A DNA stretch of 64,000 bases from JBCCXL01 sp039191605 (GCA_039191605.1 JBCCXL010000015.1:62001-126000); one strand, 5' to 3'. Counted from the stretch's first letter, positions 40,545 to 49,952 are shown. A program made the numbers and translations. The notes: generated by a model from the letters alone, not told the origin.

Positions 40545-42029
40545 CTAATCGGCGGTGAAGGCCCGCCGGCCTTCTCTCAGCGCCCAGCCCTTGGGAAAGA
40601 GACTGCGAACGCTGGCGGGGTCCTGCTCGCTCTCTCCCGGCTGCAGTACTCCGGTGCCGAGGCCGACGCCGCGGTAGCGCAGCAGGGTGAAGCCGGAGGT
40701 GGTGTGGTGGCGCTGGTGCGGCAGCAGGTCGTGGAAGGTCTGGCGGTGGAAGAAGGCGTCGGCCTGGGGGGCGCTGAGATCGACCACGTTGTGGGTGGCG
40801 AAGGGAGCCAGATGCATGGAGGCGGAGCTGGCGAGGCGAGGATCGGTGGTGCCGTGGTGAATGAAGGGCAGGCCGATCGAGTGGGGGCGGGGGGCGGTGG
40901 GGAGCCGCAGGGAGGGGGTGGTGTAGGAGAGAAATCGATTGTTGGGAGAGAAGTAGGCGAAGTCCTCGAGCGGGGCGTCGCGGAAGCGGTGGTATTCGTC
41001 GACCCGCTGGCGCAGAGCTTCCGCCTCGCTCTCGGGGAGCACCCGGGCTCCCTGCTGGAGGGAGGTCTCAGCGTCGGCGCGGCCTTCTTTAGGGCTGCCG
41101 GTGGGGCCGGTCTTCTCCAGCAGGGCGACGAAGAAGCCGCCGGTATCCTGGAGGTGAGGCCAGGCCCGCAGGCAGTGCTCCATATCCTGGTGGAAGGCGC
41201 GGCCGCGCCAGGCGGTGAGGCCGGGGGCGGAGCGGAAGCCCGGGAGCCGGGCTGGCAATAAGCGCAGGCAGCCGGCGTAGCGGCGCAGAGCGTCGTCCAC
41301 CACCGCCTCGTTCTCTTCCGGGGCGTAGGTGCAGGTGGCGTAGGCGATGCGGCCGCCGGGGCGACAGAGCTCCACCGCCCGGCGCAGGATCGCCCCCTGG
41401 AGATCGGCGAGGTGCCCCGGAGGCATGACGTCCTTGCCCTCCAGCAGGTGGGGCATCTTGCGGGTGTTGCCCTCGCAGGAGCAGGGCACATCCGCCAGCA
41501 CCCGGTCGAAGAGACCGGCTTCCCGCGGGTAGCCGGCGGCGTCGTGCTGGGTGAGCACGCAGTGGGGCAGGCCCAGCCGGTCGATGAGCCGGCGCAGCAC
41601 GCTCAGTCGACCGAAGTATTTGTCGTTGGCTACCACCGTGCCGCCGAGACCCACCGCGACCGCCAGCTGGGCGGTCTTGCCGCCGGGGGCGGCGCAGAGG
41701 TCCAGCACCCGCTCCCCGGGCTGGGGGGCGAGGAGGGTGACCGGCAGCAGGGAGACTTCCTCCTGCACGTGGTAGAGGCCGGAGACGTATTCGAAGCGGT
41801 TGCCGGAGCTGGTCTTGAGGGGCAGGCGGTAGGCCCCCGGAAGCCACGGCAGGGGCTCGACGGGGAGAGCCTGCCCGGTGGCAGGAGGCTGGTGGAAGAA
41901 TTCCTCGAGCTCCGGCCGCGGGAGCCGCAGCTCGTTGGCCCAGACCACCGGTGGCAGCGGGCTTCGGGCAGCATCGAGGAAGGCCTGGGGATCTTCCACC
42001 AGGCCTCGGTAGCGATCGAGAACGCTCAC
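40545..42029 (-). CDS. RsmF/NOL1-NOP2-sun family RNA m5C methyltransferase
   Basis: A 494-residue class I SAM enzyme that makes 5-methylcytosine in rRNA or tRNA. Motifs: VLDLCAAPGGKTAQLA (SAM site, 108-123), VLADVPCSCEGNTRK (motif IV, Cys183) and IAYATCTYAPEENEAVVD (motif VI, Cys233 nucleophile). The N-terminal part resembles RsmF, and the C-terminal 100 residues may be a PUA-like RNA-binding domain. Length is close to E. coli RsmF (16S C1407), but the exact target cannot be assigned. It lies downstream of EgtB and the DUF5996-like gene on the same strand. Confidence 0.88.
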   Translation of the reverse strand: MSVLDRYRGLVEDPQAFLDAARSPLPPVVWANELRLPRPELEEFFHQPPATGQALPVEPLPWLPGAYRLPLKTSSGNRFEYVSGLYHVQEEVSLLPVTLLAPQPGERVLDLCAAPGGKTAQLAVAVGLGGTVVANDKYFGRLSVLRRLIDRLGLPHCVLTQHDAAGYPREAGLFDRVLADVPCSCEGNTRKMPHLLEGKDVMPPGHLADLQGAILRRAVELCRPGGRIAYATCTYAPEENEAVVDDALRRYAGCLRLLPARLPGFRSAPGLTAWRGRAFHQDMEHCLRAWPHLQDTGGFFVALLEKTGPTGSPKEGRADAETSLQQGARVLPESEAEALRQRVDEYHRFRDAPLEDFAYFSPNNRFLSYTTPSLRLPTAPRPHSIGLPFIHHGTTDPRLASSASMHLAPFATHNVVDLSAPQADAFFHRQTFHDLLPHQRHHTTSGFTLLRYRGVGLGTGVLQPGESEQDPASVRSLFPKGWALREGRRAFTAD

Positions 42030-42129
42030 GGAGTCGGGCTGCCGCAGGGCCGGGCCGTGGGCGCCGCTATCCGGGAGCTGCTGGAGCTAGAGGGTGGTGT
42101 GGTGAGGGCACACCGGGCGACGGCGGCGC

Positions 42130-43017
42130 TCACGCCTCCAGTAGATCCAGGCAGAGGGCGACGGCTTGGTAAACGAAGCCCGTGGCCAAGCTTCGCTGCC
42201 CGGCGCGGCTGGAGGGCTTCACCAGGCTCTCGCCGCGCAGCACCAGGCCGGTCCAGCCGTCGATATGCCACGTGCCCGGGGCCGGGGCCTGGGGCAGGGT
42301 GTCGGCGTCCGGGTAGGGCCAAGGGGTGACGTAGAGATAGGGCTGGTCGTAGGCCTCGTCCCCGGGAGTGAGGCCGACTCCCACGGATCGCTGGTCGTCG
42401 AGGGAGAGCAGCACCGCGAGGTCCAGGTGGTGGGGCCAGAGGCGAATGGGCGAAGGCTGGGCCCGCTGCTGGATCGCTTCGGTGAACAGCGTGCTGGCGA
42501 AGCAGCTGTGGAAATTGGCGTAGTAGTGGGCCAGCTCGGCGAAGACCCGGGGATCTCGAATCCGGAAGGCGCTGCCCCGCTGTAGCGGGTGATCGCCGAG
42601 GTTCGCCGGTTCTGCCAGCGCCTTGGGCAGCGAGCCGCCGAAGAGGAAGGTGACCTCCGCCTCCAGCCAGGCGCGGGCGTCGGCGAGGGTCATATCTCCC
42701 AGCGGCAACTCGGAGAGCAGATGACCGCTTTCCGCCAGCAGCAGGAAGGCGAGACGTTCCGGATCTACGGCGGCGGCGAAGGGGCGCTCCGCGTCCACCG
42801 GCGTTTGGGCGAAACAGCGCTGCTGGGGAAGCCAGGAAAAGGCTTCGTGGGAGTCGTCGTCAGCGGGGGGGAGAAGTGACTTTCCAACCCCGGCGGCCGC
42901 CTGGATCGCCCAATGCAGCTGGAGCCGGGCCTCGGCCAGCTGTCGTGGAGGGACGGCGCCGAGCAGGTGCCAAGGAAGGGGTTCGGGGAGAGGCTCGGAG
43001 GCGGTAGCGTCGCTCAT
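42130..43017 (-). CDS. DUF5996-like hypothetical protein
   Basis: About 295 residues without signal peptide or membrane segment. The central LWPHHLDLAVLLSLDDQRSV and GVGLTPGDEAYDQPYLYVTPWPYP resemble the W-x-x-FDL and GFxPGDxxxxxPYFY blocks of DUF5996-type proteins. ATG 43017 is chosen over an upstream ATG at 43104 that overlaps the EgtB gene. It starts 23 bp after the EgtB stop, so the two are probably cotranscribed. Function unknown. Confidence 0.6.
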   Translation of the reverse strand: MSDATASEPLPEPLPWHLLGAVPPRQLAEARLQLHWAIQAAAGVGKSLLPPADDDSHEAFSWLPQQRCFAQTPVDAERPFAAAVDPERLAFLLLAESGHLLSELPLGDMTLADARAWLEAEVTFLFGGSLPKALAEPANLGDHPLQRGSAFRIRDPRVFAELAHYYANFHSCFASTLFTEAIQQRAQPSPIRLWPHHLDLAVLLSLDDQRSVGVGLTPGDEAYDQPYLYVTPWPYPDADTLPQAPAPGTWHIDGWTGLVLRGESLVKPSSRAGQRSLATGFVYQAVALCLDLLEA

Positions 43018-43040
43018 GATCGGTTCTTCCTCGGGTTGGC

Positions 43041-44393
43041 TCAACGGTCGATTTCCCGCAGGGCGCGCACTCCGGTGAGCTGGAAGCGCGTGTCGGCGGG
43101 CCAAAAGTTACGGTAGGACACCCGGATATGGTCCCGGGGCGTGGCCCAGGATCCGCCCCGGAGCACTCGCTGGTTATCCATGAACTTTCCGTTGTATTCC
43201 ATCAGCGCGCCGCCAAAAGGGCGGTAGCCGGGGTAGGGCTCGTAATGGCTGGAGGTCCACTCCCAGAGGCCGCCGCGCAGCTGGCGCAGCCCGTCGCCGG
43301 CGGCATTCGCCGGCCGGGGGCGGAATTCCCCGTCGTCCAGGTGATGCCCCTCAGCGGACTCGAATTGATGGGCGCGGGCGGCGTGCTCCCACTCCCTCTC
43401 GGTGGGCAGGCGGGCGCCGGCCCAGGCGGCGTCGGTCTCCCCCTTCCAGCGCAGGAAGGCGTCGGCCTCGTAGAAAGAGAGATGGGCGACGGGCTGGGCG
43501 GGAAGCAGGGGAGAGTCGCCGGTGAGGCCCCAAACTCGCCATTGGTCCTCCTGCTGCCGCCAGTACATCGGCGCCTGCCAGCCCTGTTCCTGAACCGCCT
43601 GCCAGCCGTTGGAGAGCCACAGCAGGGGCTGGCGATAGCCGCCGTCGGCGATGAACTCCAGGTATTCGGAGCAGGTCACCAGGCGATCTAGCAGCAGGAA
43701 GTCCTCCACCCAGGCCTTGTGGCGCGGCTGCTCGTTATCCCAGCTCCAGCCGACTTCGCCATGGCCGATTTCCACCAGGCCGCCGGCGATGGGCTGGAAG
43801 CGGGCTTCGGGAGTTTCGTTGGCCGCAGCAGCGGGGTTGCCAACCTCGGGATTGGCGACCCCGGGCTGGTAGACCGGCCGCAGCGGTAGCGGCAGAGTGG
43901 CGAGGATGTGCTGGATCTCGGTGACCAACAGCTCTTGATGCTGTTGCTCGTGCTCGATGCCGACGCGCACCAGCTCGCTGAGGGCGGGCCAATCTTCTCC
44001 ACCGGTGGTGGTCAGCAGCCGCTCCATGCGCTCGTCCACGGAGATGCGGTAGGCGCGAATCGTGGCGTTGGTGGGGCGTCCCACGGAGCCCCGGCGATGG
44101 CGCGGTAGACGCGGCCCGAGGCTCTCGTAATAGGAATTGAGGACGTATTCCAGCTGCTCGTCCTCGGCGGTGGCGAGGCCCCGAGGCGTCAGGATGTTGC
44201 GGCAGAAGAACCAGGTGGTGTGGCCGAGATTCCACCACGGCGGACTGACGTCCGGCATCGACTGGATTCGCCACTCCTCCTGGGTCAAGGGCTGTACCAG
44301 CTCTAGGCTGAGGGCGCGAGTCTTGCGATAGCGCTGCAGCAGGGCTTCGCGGGTGGTGTCCTGAGGCGCTGGCGGGGCTTGGAGAAGGGTCAT
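43041..44393 (-). CDS. egtB: EgtB-like iron-dependent sulfoxide synthase
   Basis: EgtB joins hercynine to a cysteine-type thiol using O2 and non-haem iron, in ergothioneine biosynthesis. The N-terminal DinB_2-like domain carries NLGHTTWFF (His58) and IEHEQQHQELL (His148, His152), the three expected iron ligands. The C-terminal FGE-sulfatase domain begins near FQPIAGGLVEIG and ends with QRVLRGGSWATPRDHIRVSYRNFW, close to the EgtB consensus. The start at 44393 fits the family; upstream codons look non-coding. No egtD is seen in the window, and a selenoneine synthase (SenA) cannot be fully excluded. It is divergent from a class V aminotransferase that could be EgtE. Confidence 0.82.
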   Translation of the reverse strand: MTLLQAPPAPQDTTREALLQRYRKTRALSLELVQPLTQEEWRIQSMPDVSPPWWNLGHTTWFFCRNILTPRGLATAEDEQLEYVLNSYYESLGPRLPRHRRGSVGRPTNATIRAYRISVDERMERLLTTTGGEDWPALSELVRVGIEHEQQHQELLVTEIQHILATLPLPLRPVYQPGVANPEVGNPAAAANETPEARFQPIAGGLVEIGHGEVGWSWDNEQPRHKAWVEDFLLLDRLVTCSEYLEFIADGGYRQPLLWLSNGWQAVQEQGWQAPMYWRQQEDQWRVWGLTGDSPLLPAQPVAHLSFYEADAFLRWKGETDAAWAGARLPTEREWEHAARAHQFESAEGHHLDDGEFRPRPANAAGDGLRQLRGGLWEWTSSHYEPYPGYRPFGGALMEYNGKFMDNQRVLRGGSWATPRDHIRVSYRNFWPADTRFQLTGVRALREIDR

Positions 44394-44771
44394 CGCATCC
44401 TCGGGGGATAAAGACGGAAAGGTCGAGGCTGAAGAGGAAAGGGGCGTCGCTGAACCGGCGGATAGAGGCAGCGGTGCGAAGGGGAAATCATAGCAAAGGC
44501 TCCCCTCAACCTGGCGCGGCGCTGACGGGAGACCGGGAGCCGTGGTAGCTTGCAGCATCGTCTCGTTCGACTGTTGTCCCCGGGGACATCCCCGGGATCC
44601 GAAGCTCCCATTCTTGACTCAGGTCCGGAAGTTGCCAGGGGGCGAAGAGGGTTCTGGCTCGCGGGTTTTGGCTCGCTGCCGCGGTTTCCCTCCACCGGCT
44701 CTTCTGCCGCCTTTAGGGGGCCCGCTGCTGCTGGCCCTTCGCGCTCTCGACCTGGGAATCTAGCTAATTCG
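44394..44771. other. Divergent promoter region of egtB and the class V aminotransferase
   Basis: No gene supported. It contains a perfect 14-bp palindrome TGTCCCCGGGGACA at 44575-44588 next to a TCCCCGGGA (44589-44597), a candidate shared operator. Confidence 0.5.
44575..44588. promoter_or_regulatory. Perfect 14-bp palindrome between egtB and the aminotransferase
   Basis: TGTCCCCGGGGACA, followed at once by TCCCCGGGA. It sits about 180 bp from both divergent starts and could be a repressor site. No regulator is encoded nearby. Confidence 0.4.
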
Positions 44772-46172
44772 ATGACCAAGGATCCTCTGTCCGCCTCGCG
44801 GACGGCTGCGGGTACGACGTCCGGATCTACCGCCGGATCTGCCGCCGAACCTGCGCGCGAGCCGGCGTCCGAATTCGCGCGCGAGCCGGCCGCTGGGATT
44901 GCCCCCGCCGCTGAGGCGGTGCTCGAAGGGGATTCCGCCGGCTCGCCGCCGATTCAGCCGACGGCCTTCCGCTGGCAGGCGTCGGAGCCCGGCGCCCCGC
45001 CGGTGCTGTGGGTGATGTCCTGCTCCGAGGGGCCCGTGCCCCAGGTGTCGCTAGCTGCTCTGGTGGATTTTCTCGATGTTGAAGCCCGCCCCTGGACTCT
45101 CGACTGGGAAGAACAATTCGTCGGCCTGCCGCAGCGGGTGCGGCATCACGGCGCTCGGGTGCTGGGAGTGCGGGCGGAGGATCTCAGCCTGGTGTCCACC
45201 ACTACCGCCGGTCTGGTGACCGTCGCCCAGGGGATGCGGTGGATGGCCGGGGAAGAGATCGTCACCCCGCTGGGGGAATTCCCCACCAACGCCTGGCCTT
45301 GGCGGGTGCTGGCGGCGCGGGGAGTGCGGGTGCGGGAAGTGCCGCTGTGGCCGGGCCACCAGGCCGGTGCCGAGTGCTGGGAGTCGGCGCCTCCGCCGCC
45401 GGATGCCGACCCGGAAGGACGGCTATTGGCGGCTCTCACCCCCGCCACCCGGGTGCTGGCGGTGAGCTGGGTGCGCTTCCAGGATGGTTTGCGCCTCGAC
45501 CTGCTGCGCCTCGCTCTGGCCTGTAGCGAGCGTGGGGTGTTGTTAGTGGTGGACGGCATCCAGGGGGCGGGGACCGCCCTGCCGCCCCTCGCCGGGGTCG
45601 CCGCCTTCGCCGTCGGGGGGCATAAGCATCTGCTGGCTCCCCAGGGCCTCGGCCTGCTGTGGACCCACCCCCGCCTGCGGCATCAGCTGCTGCCGCCGGG
45701 GGGCTGGCTCTCGGTGGAGGAGGCGACGAATTTCGCGCGGCCTTCGACGGACTTTCATCGTCCCTTCCTGAAGTCCGGTGAGGGGCTGGAAGAAGGGGTG
45801 CCGAACCTGGTGCTGGCGGCGGCCTTGGGCCGCTCGCTGGAGCTCTTGGCGGAGGCGTCGGTGGCTCGCATCGAAGAGCATATTGACCATCTCGCCGCCC
45901 GCTTCCTGGCGGCGCTGGCGGAGGTGCCGGCGTGGGGCCGGGAGGCGCGGCGGCTGGAAGGGTTACGGCAGCGGGGGCGATTGGGTCCTATCGTCGCTTT
46001 GCACCATCGCGGGGAGGGGGCCGAAGCCCTCGATGCCCGCCTGCAGGCGGGTTTCGACGCGGGGATCTACGCATCGATCCGCGAGGGCTATCTGCGCGTC
46101 GCCTTCCACGGCTGGCATCGCCCCTCGGACATCGATCGGCTGGTGCAGTGGCTGCGCCACGAGCCGGTTTGA
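44772..46172 (+). CDS. Class V aminotransferase / cysteine desulfurase-fold enzyme, possible EgtE
   Basis: About 466 residues. The N-terminal 65 residues are an Ala/Glu/Pro-rich low-complexity leader with repeats. The PLP fold follows: STTTAGLVTVAQGM, then VVDGIQGAG (Asp261 contacting the pyridine nitrogen), GGHKHLLAPQGLGLLW (Schiff-base Lys285) and a C-terminal small domain with LRVAFHGWHRPSDID. EgtE, the C-S lyase that releases ergothioneine, has this fold, and egtB is divergent next door; that role is inference from context only. Other class V activities are possible. Confidence 0.75.
   Translation: MTKDPLSASRTAAGTTSGSTAGSAAEPAREPASEFAREPAAGIAPAAEAVLEGDSAGSPPIQPTAFRWQASEPGAPPVLWVMSCSEGPVPQVSLAALVDFLDVEARPWTLDWEEQFVGLPQRVRHHGARVLGVRAEDLSLVSTTTAGLVTVAQGMRWMAGEEIVTPLGEFPTNAWPWRVLAARGVRVREVPLWPGHQAGAECWESAPPPPDADPEGRLLAALTPATRVLAVSWVRFQDGLRLDLLRLALACSERGVLLVVDGIQGAGTALPPLAGVAAFAVGGHKHLLAPQGLGLLWTHPRLRHQLLPPGGWLSVEEATNFARPSTDFHRPFLKSGEGLEEGVPNLVLAAALGRSLELLAEASVARIEEHIDHLAARFLAALAEVPAWGREARRLEGLRQRGRLGPIVALHHRGEGAEALDARLQAGFDAGIYASIREGYLRVAFHGWHRPSDIDRLVQWLRHEPV
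44821..44890 (+). repeat. 12-bp and 24-bp in-frame repeats in the aminotransferase leader
   Basis: CCGGATCTACCG/CCGGATCTGCCG at 44821-44844 (period 12), then GCGCGCGAGCCGGC at 44853-44866 and again at 44877-44890 (period 24). They encode the low-complexity leader. Confidence 0.75.
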
Positions 46173-46203
46173 AGCCGGTTTGAAGCCGGGCTGAGGCCGG
46201 CGA
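46161..46203. repeat. 11-bp tandem repeat spanning the aminotransferase stop
   Basis: Units GAGCCGGTTT, GAAGCCGGTTT, GAAGCCGGGCT and GAGGCCGGCGA follow each other. The stop codon (46170-46172) lies at the join of units one and two. Because the period is not a multiple of three, it fits a non-coding tail. Confidence 0.75.
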
Positions 46204-46212
46204 GAGAGAGCC

Positions 46213-46998
46213 TCAGGTGCGCAGGTAGGAAGCGCCGTTGACGTCAACGATGGCGCCGGTGAGAAATTCATTGCCGGGGGCCGCCAGCAGCAGCACCGCT
46301 CGGGCGACCTCGTCGGGGCGGGCGACCCGGCCCCAGGGGCTCTGGGCGGCGACGGCGTCGGCGTCGGGGCCGTGGACCTGGGGAGCGACTCGGTCGGTGT
46401 CCACCCAGCCGGGGGCGACGGCGTAGACCGAGATTCCCTGGGAGGCCAGGGCCTGGGCGAGGCTTTGGCTCATGGCGTTGAGGCCGGCCTTGCTGGCGCC
46501 GTAGGCGGCGGCCCGAGGCTCGCCGCGGAAGGCTCCCCGGGAGCTGACGTTGACCACCCGGCCGCCCCTGGCCGCCTGCCGCAGATAACGAACGGCCCGA
46601 AAGGTGAGGCAGGCGGGGCCGAGCAGGTTGGTGTCCAGCGTACGGCGCCAGGCGCGGGCCCAGCTCTCGTCATCGCAGTCTTCGACCGGGTGAGGCTCGA
46701 AGATCCCCGCGTTGTTGACCAGAACGTCCAGGCCTCCGAGGGCCTCGAAGGCACGATCCGCCACCCTCGCCGCCTGGTCTTCCCGGGCGAGGTCTCCCTG
46801 CACCAGGACGTGGCCTTCTCCGGGAAGGCTCTCCAGCACCTGGCGAGCGGTCTCTTCACCGGAGCGGTAGTGCAGCGCGACCCGGGCGCCGACACCGGCG
46901 AAGGCAGCAGCGATGGCGGCGCCGATCCCGCCGGAGGCACCGGTGACGAGCACCGGCGTGTGGCGAAAGTCGAGGATCTCGGCTGGGCTGTGGGGCAT
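46213..46998 (-). CDS. Short-chain dehydrogenase/reductase (FabG-like SDR)
   Basis: A 261-residue NAD(P)-dependent SDR. Motifs: VTGASGGIGAAIA (cofactor glycine loop, T-G-x3-G-x-G), VLVNNAGIFEP (NNAG), VVNVSSRGAF (catalytic Ser), YGASKAGLNAMSQ (Y-x3-K) and VAPGWVDTDRV (PG). Intact catalytic set. Basic residues after strand two (LHYRSGEE) favour NADPH. It is tail to tail with the aminotransferase and has no other partner. Substrate unknown. Confidence 0.9.
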   Translation of the reverse strand: MPHSPAEILDFRHTPVLVTGASGGIGAAIAAAFAGVGARVALHYRSGEETARQVLESLPGEGHVLVQGDLAREDQAARVADRAFEALGGLDVLVNNAGIFEPHPVEDCDDESWARAWRRTLDTNLLGPACLTFRAVRYLRQAARGGRVVNVSSRGAFRGEPRAAAYGASKAGLNAMSQSLAQALASQGISVYAVAPGWVDTDRVAPQVHGPDADAVAAQSPWGRVARPDEVARAVLLLAAPGNEFLTGAIVDVNGASYLRT

Positions 46999-47192
46999 GG
47001 GGGTCTTCCTTCTCAGATCGATCGTCTACTCTGGTCAACCGTGGATGGGGTCGACGGTGAATGGGGCTTGGCTCACCCTCAGCGCAATGGATGAGTCTTG
47101 GGGGGATGGATGACGAGGGATGAACGCCGGGGGATGAGTCGACCGTCCGGCAGGGCGGTGGGGAGCCCGGAGGGAAGCTCTCAAGGGAGCGC

Positions 47193-49190
47193 TTAGGGGA
47201 GCCCTAAGACCTCGTCTCGCACCGGCGTGATCCGCCACTGATCCCGCCCTTCGGCGCTCTCTTCCCCGGGGCGGACCTGGGTGATCACGACGTCCTCCCA
47301 GCTCGGGTCTAGCGTCGGACCGCGCCAGCGCTGAGGGCCCCGGGCGGGCCCCAGCTCGAGCTCCACCAGTAGCTTCGGCCGGTCCGCGGCGTCGAGGACC
47401 ACGGCCCGCAGGCTCAGGGCGGGGCTGCCGAGACCTTCCGGCAGTCGCGCCACCAGATGCCTCCCCTCCGGCTGCAGGGAGGGCAGAGTGCCCAGGCCCG
47501 GGGGGATATCGCTGCCGTCGCGGCGCTGACGGGCGAGGTCGAAGCGCGCCAGCTGTGAGCGGTGGAAGGAATCGTCGGTGGTCTCGGCGGCGGAGGCGGA
47601 CAGCTCCACCGCTCGGTCCAGGTCTCCGAGGCGGTAGAAGAGGGTGGCGAGGGTGTCTCTCTCCGCCGGCCGGGCGCGGTCGACTCGGCGGGGCCCGCCG
47701 AGGGCGCTCTCCAGCCGAACCGCGGCGCGGCGCAGCTGGGCTTCCGTCGCCACCGGGGAGACTGCCAGCTCCCAGGCGGTGTTGTTGAGAAAGACTTCCG
47801 GGAAGCCCGGGACCGAGAGCGCCTCGTCCACCTGGGCTGCCCGCTCTTCGGCGCTCGCCGCGATGGTGCGGGCGCTAGCGCCCACCGCCGGCAGCAAAAA
47901 GAGCAGGGCGAGGCCGACGCCGAGGGCGGTATGCAGGCGCTGGCGGCGACGGCGCAGCTGCAGCCAGTCCCGACCCTCAAGGAAGAGGGCGGTGAGCAGG
48001 GCTCCGGCGACCAGGCCGCCGGCGTGGCCGGCATTGTCGATATTCGGCAACAGCAGGCCCGGCAGGAAGAGCATCACCACCAACAGGATCACCAAGCGAC
48101 GGCTGGGTTCGGTGGGGAAATCCTCGGGGCGCTGCCAGAAGAGCACCGCCAGGGCTCCGGCGAGGCCAGAGATTCCGGTGGAGGCGCCGACGGAGGCCCA
48201 CGGTCGGGTGATCACGGTAGAGGCGAGGGCGCCGGCGAAGCTGGAGAGGAGGAGCAGATTAAAAAAGCGAGCGCGGCCGAGCAGCGGCTCCAGCAGGCGT
48301 CCGAGGATCACCAGAGCCCAGGCGTTGAGGAGCAGGTGGAGGAGGCCGCCGTGGAGCAGGTTGGCGGTGAGCAGGCGCCAGCCTTGGCCCCGTTCGATCA
48401 CCAGGGGAGCGGAGTTGGCGCCCATCGCCAGCAGGTCGACGGGGTTGAGCATGGGATCCGCTAGCAGCTGGATCAGGTAGGTCGCGCAGAGCACTGTGAC
48501 CACCGTCCAGGTGATTGGGACTTGGGGGCGAAAGATGCGCTCCGAAACCTTGGCGCGACGGGCCATGGGGGCGAGCTGGCGGTGACCGCCGGGCTGCTCC
48601 TCGATGCGGTAGCGCAGAATGCGGACGATGCGCCGGGCGATGTCTCGACCCCCCACCAGGGCTGCCGGCAGGATCACCGTGCGGTGGCCGTCGATACCGA
48701 GGGCGAGCACCGTTTCGCCGCGATTGCGAAAGGTGGCGGCGATGCGCAGCAGGGAGAAGGGGATCGGCCGCTCGTCGAGGCCGGTGAGGGGAGCCCAGCG
48801 GAAGCCGTCCTCGAGAATCTCTAGCGGTGGCGGGACGCGGCCGGAATCCGCCACCTGGCGCTGGCGGGCGGCGCGGTGGCGATCGGTGGCGATGGCTCCG
48901 CCGGTGGCGAGGCTGGCGAGGAAGATGACCTGCCCCAGCTGATCGCCCTGCAGCAGGGTGGGATCGAAGACCCAGGCGAGCAAGAGGCAGGCGCAGAACA
49001 CCAGCCCGCCCTTGAGCAGGGTGGAAGGCCATCCGGGAGGGTTCGGAGGCAGCGAGTGGAGCGGGAAGATGCCTTGTCGAAGGGGTTCCTGCTCCACGGT
49101 GCTGCTCTGTCCGATGGCGCTGTCCTGTCCGATGGCGCTGAGGCCGGCCATCGGCTGCTCCGGGTCTCGCTCTCCCGGGCGATCCGTCAT
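47193..49190 (-). CDS. Rhomboid-family intramembrane serine protease with extra domains
   Basis: About 665 residues. After a short repeat-bearing leader comes a two-helix segment and a PH-like soluble region (about 120-200). The rhomboid core follows: LLTANLLHGGLLHLLLNAWAL (by parts), SVGASTGISGLAGALA (catalytic Ser341 in GxSG) and DNAGHAGGLVAG (His389). The 240-residue C-terminal region is soluble with helical repeats (TPR-like, LATLFYRLGDLDRAVELS) and a beta-rich end. The length is far above the usual 200-300 residues. Its ATG overlaps the DinB stop (ATGA). Confidence 0.85.
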   Translation of the reverse strand: MTDRPGERDPEQPMAGLSAIGQDSAIGQSSTVEQEPLRQGIFPLHSLPPNPPGWPSTLLKGGLVFCACLLLAWVFDPTLLQGDQLGQVIFLASLATGGAIATDRHRAARQRQVADSGRVPPPLEILEDGFRWAPLTGLDERPIPFSLLRIAATFRNRGETVLALGIDGHRTVILPAALVGGRDIARRIVRILRYRIEEQPGGHRQLAPMARRAKVSERIFRPQVPITWTVVTVLCATYLIQLLADPMLNPVDLLAMGANSAPLVIERGQGWRLLTANLLHGGLLHLLLNAWALVILGRLLEPLLGRARFFNLLLLSSFAGALASTVITRPWASVGASTGISGLAGALAVLFWQRPEDFPTEPSRRLVILLVVMLFLPGLLLPNIDNAGHAGGLVAGALLTALFLEGRDWLQLRRRRQRLHTALGVGLALLFLLPAVGASARTIAASAEERAAQVDEALSVPGFPEVFLNNTAWELAVSPVATEAQLRRAAVRLESALGGPRRVDRARPAERDTLATLFYRLGDLDRAVELSASAAETTDDSFHRSQLARFDLARQRRDGSDIPPGLGTLPSLQPEGRHLVARLPEGLGSPALSLRAVVLDAADRPKLLVELELGPARGPQRWRGPTLDPSWEDVVITQVRPGEESAEGRDQWRITPVRDEVLGLP
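49107..49142. repeat. 18-bp in-frame repeat in the rhomboid leader
   Basis: CTGTCCGATGGCGCTGTC is followed by CTGTCCGATGGCGCTGAG, encoding SAIGQD-SAIGQS-type units before the first membrane helix. Confidence 0.75.
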
Positions 49191-49903
49191 CGCGGCTCTT
49201 CTTCCCCGCCTGGATTTTCCGCTCCCGATCCTTGCGCTTCGGTCTCTGCCGCTGGCGGGAAGCCGGGCTTTTTCAGTAGCTTGAGCAATTGGAGGTGGTG
49301 ACGCCGTTCGTGGGCCGCGATGGCGGCGAAGCCACCGCCCAGAGAGAGGCGCAGCAGGCGGAAGAAGGGGGAAGGAAAGCCGACTTCCCTCAACGCTCGG
49401 CCTCGCCCTCTTTCCACCAGGCGACGGAGGTCTTCGAGGCTCTCCCGATAATCTGACGCCACCCGATCGCCGGGAGGACACTCCTGGGCCACCGGCACCG
49501 ACTTGCGGGGGGCCGGTACCCGCATCTTGGGGGGAGGCTCCAGAGAGACGATGAACCAGCCCTCGACGAAGCGTGGCACGAAACTCTCGTCCCCCGAGTC
49601 GGCGGCGCTATCCGGCGCTTTCTCCAGGGCTTCTTCGATGCTCTGACCGTAGGTCCGATTCACCTTGGTGAGGTGTCCCAGGATTTGGGCGGCGCTCCAG
49701 CCTCCCTCCGGCGGACGCCAGCGCCAGCCGGCTTCCGTCAGTCCGGTGACTCTCTGGGTCGTCGCCACCTCGGCGCGCCGCAGCTCTCTCAGCAGATCGT
49801 CGGCGTTGCGGGGTGCCTTGCGATCCTGTACCGCGTCCAGGGGGTAGTCGGGGGTCGGTTGAAGCTCCGGGTCGGTTATCAGGTCTGGCGTCAGGTCCGT
49901 CAT
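49187..49903 (-). CDS. DinB-family protein, copy B
   Basis: A 238-residue DinB/YfiT-like four-helix protein. Typical stretches are LLRELRRAEVATTQRVTGL, WRWRPPEGGWSAAQILGHLTKVNR and the C-terminal AAHERRHHLQLLKLL, where the His residues supply the divalent metal site. DinB proteins are often thiol-dependent transferases. It is a close paralogue of the upstream gene, 49 bp away, and its stop overlaps the rhomboid ATG. The Pro/Glu-rich tail is longer than usual. Confidence 0.82.
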   Translation of the reverse strand: MTDLTPDLITDPELQPTPDYPLDAVQDRKAPRNADDLLRELRRAEVATTQRVTGLTEAGWRWRPPEGGWSAAQILGHLTKVNRTYGQSIEEALEKAPDSAADSGDESFVPRFVEGWFIVSLEPPPKMRVPAPRKSVPVAQECPPGDRVASDYRESLEDLRRLVERGRGRALREVGFPSPFFRLLRLSLGGGFAAIAAHERRHHLQLLKLLKKPGFPPAAETEAQGSGAENPGGEEEPR

Positions 49904-49952
49904 CGTAGGCTCGTTCCTCGCGGGGTGGTCGCGGTGATGGTCGATGAATGGC

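Noticed and set aside
43041..44393. Selenoneine synthase SenA instead of EgtB
   Set aside because: Not fully excluded, but no senB or senC is adjacent and the motifs fit EgtB well.
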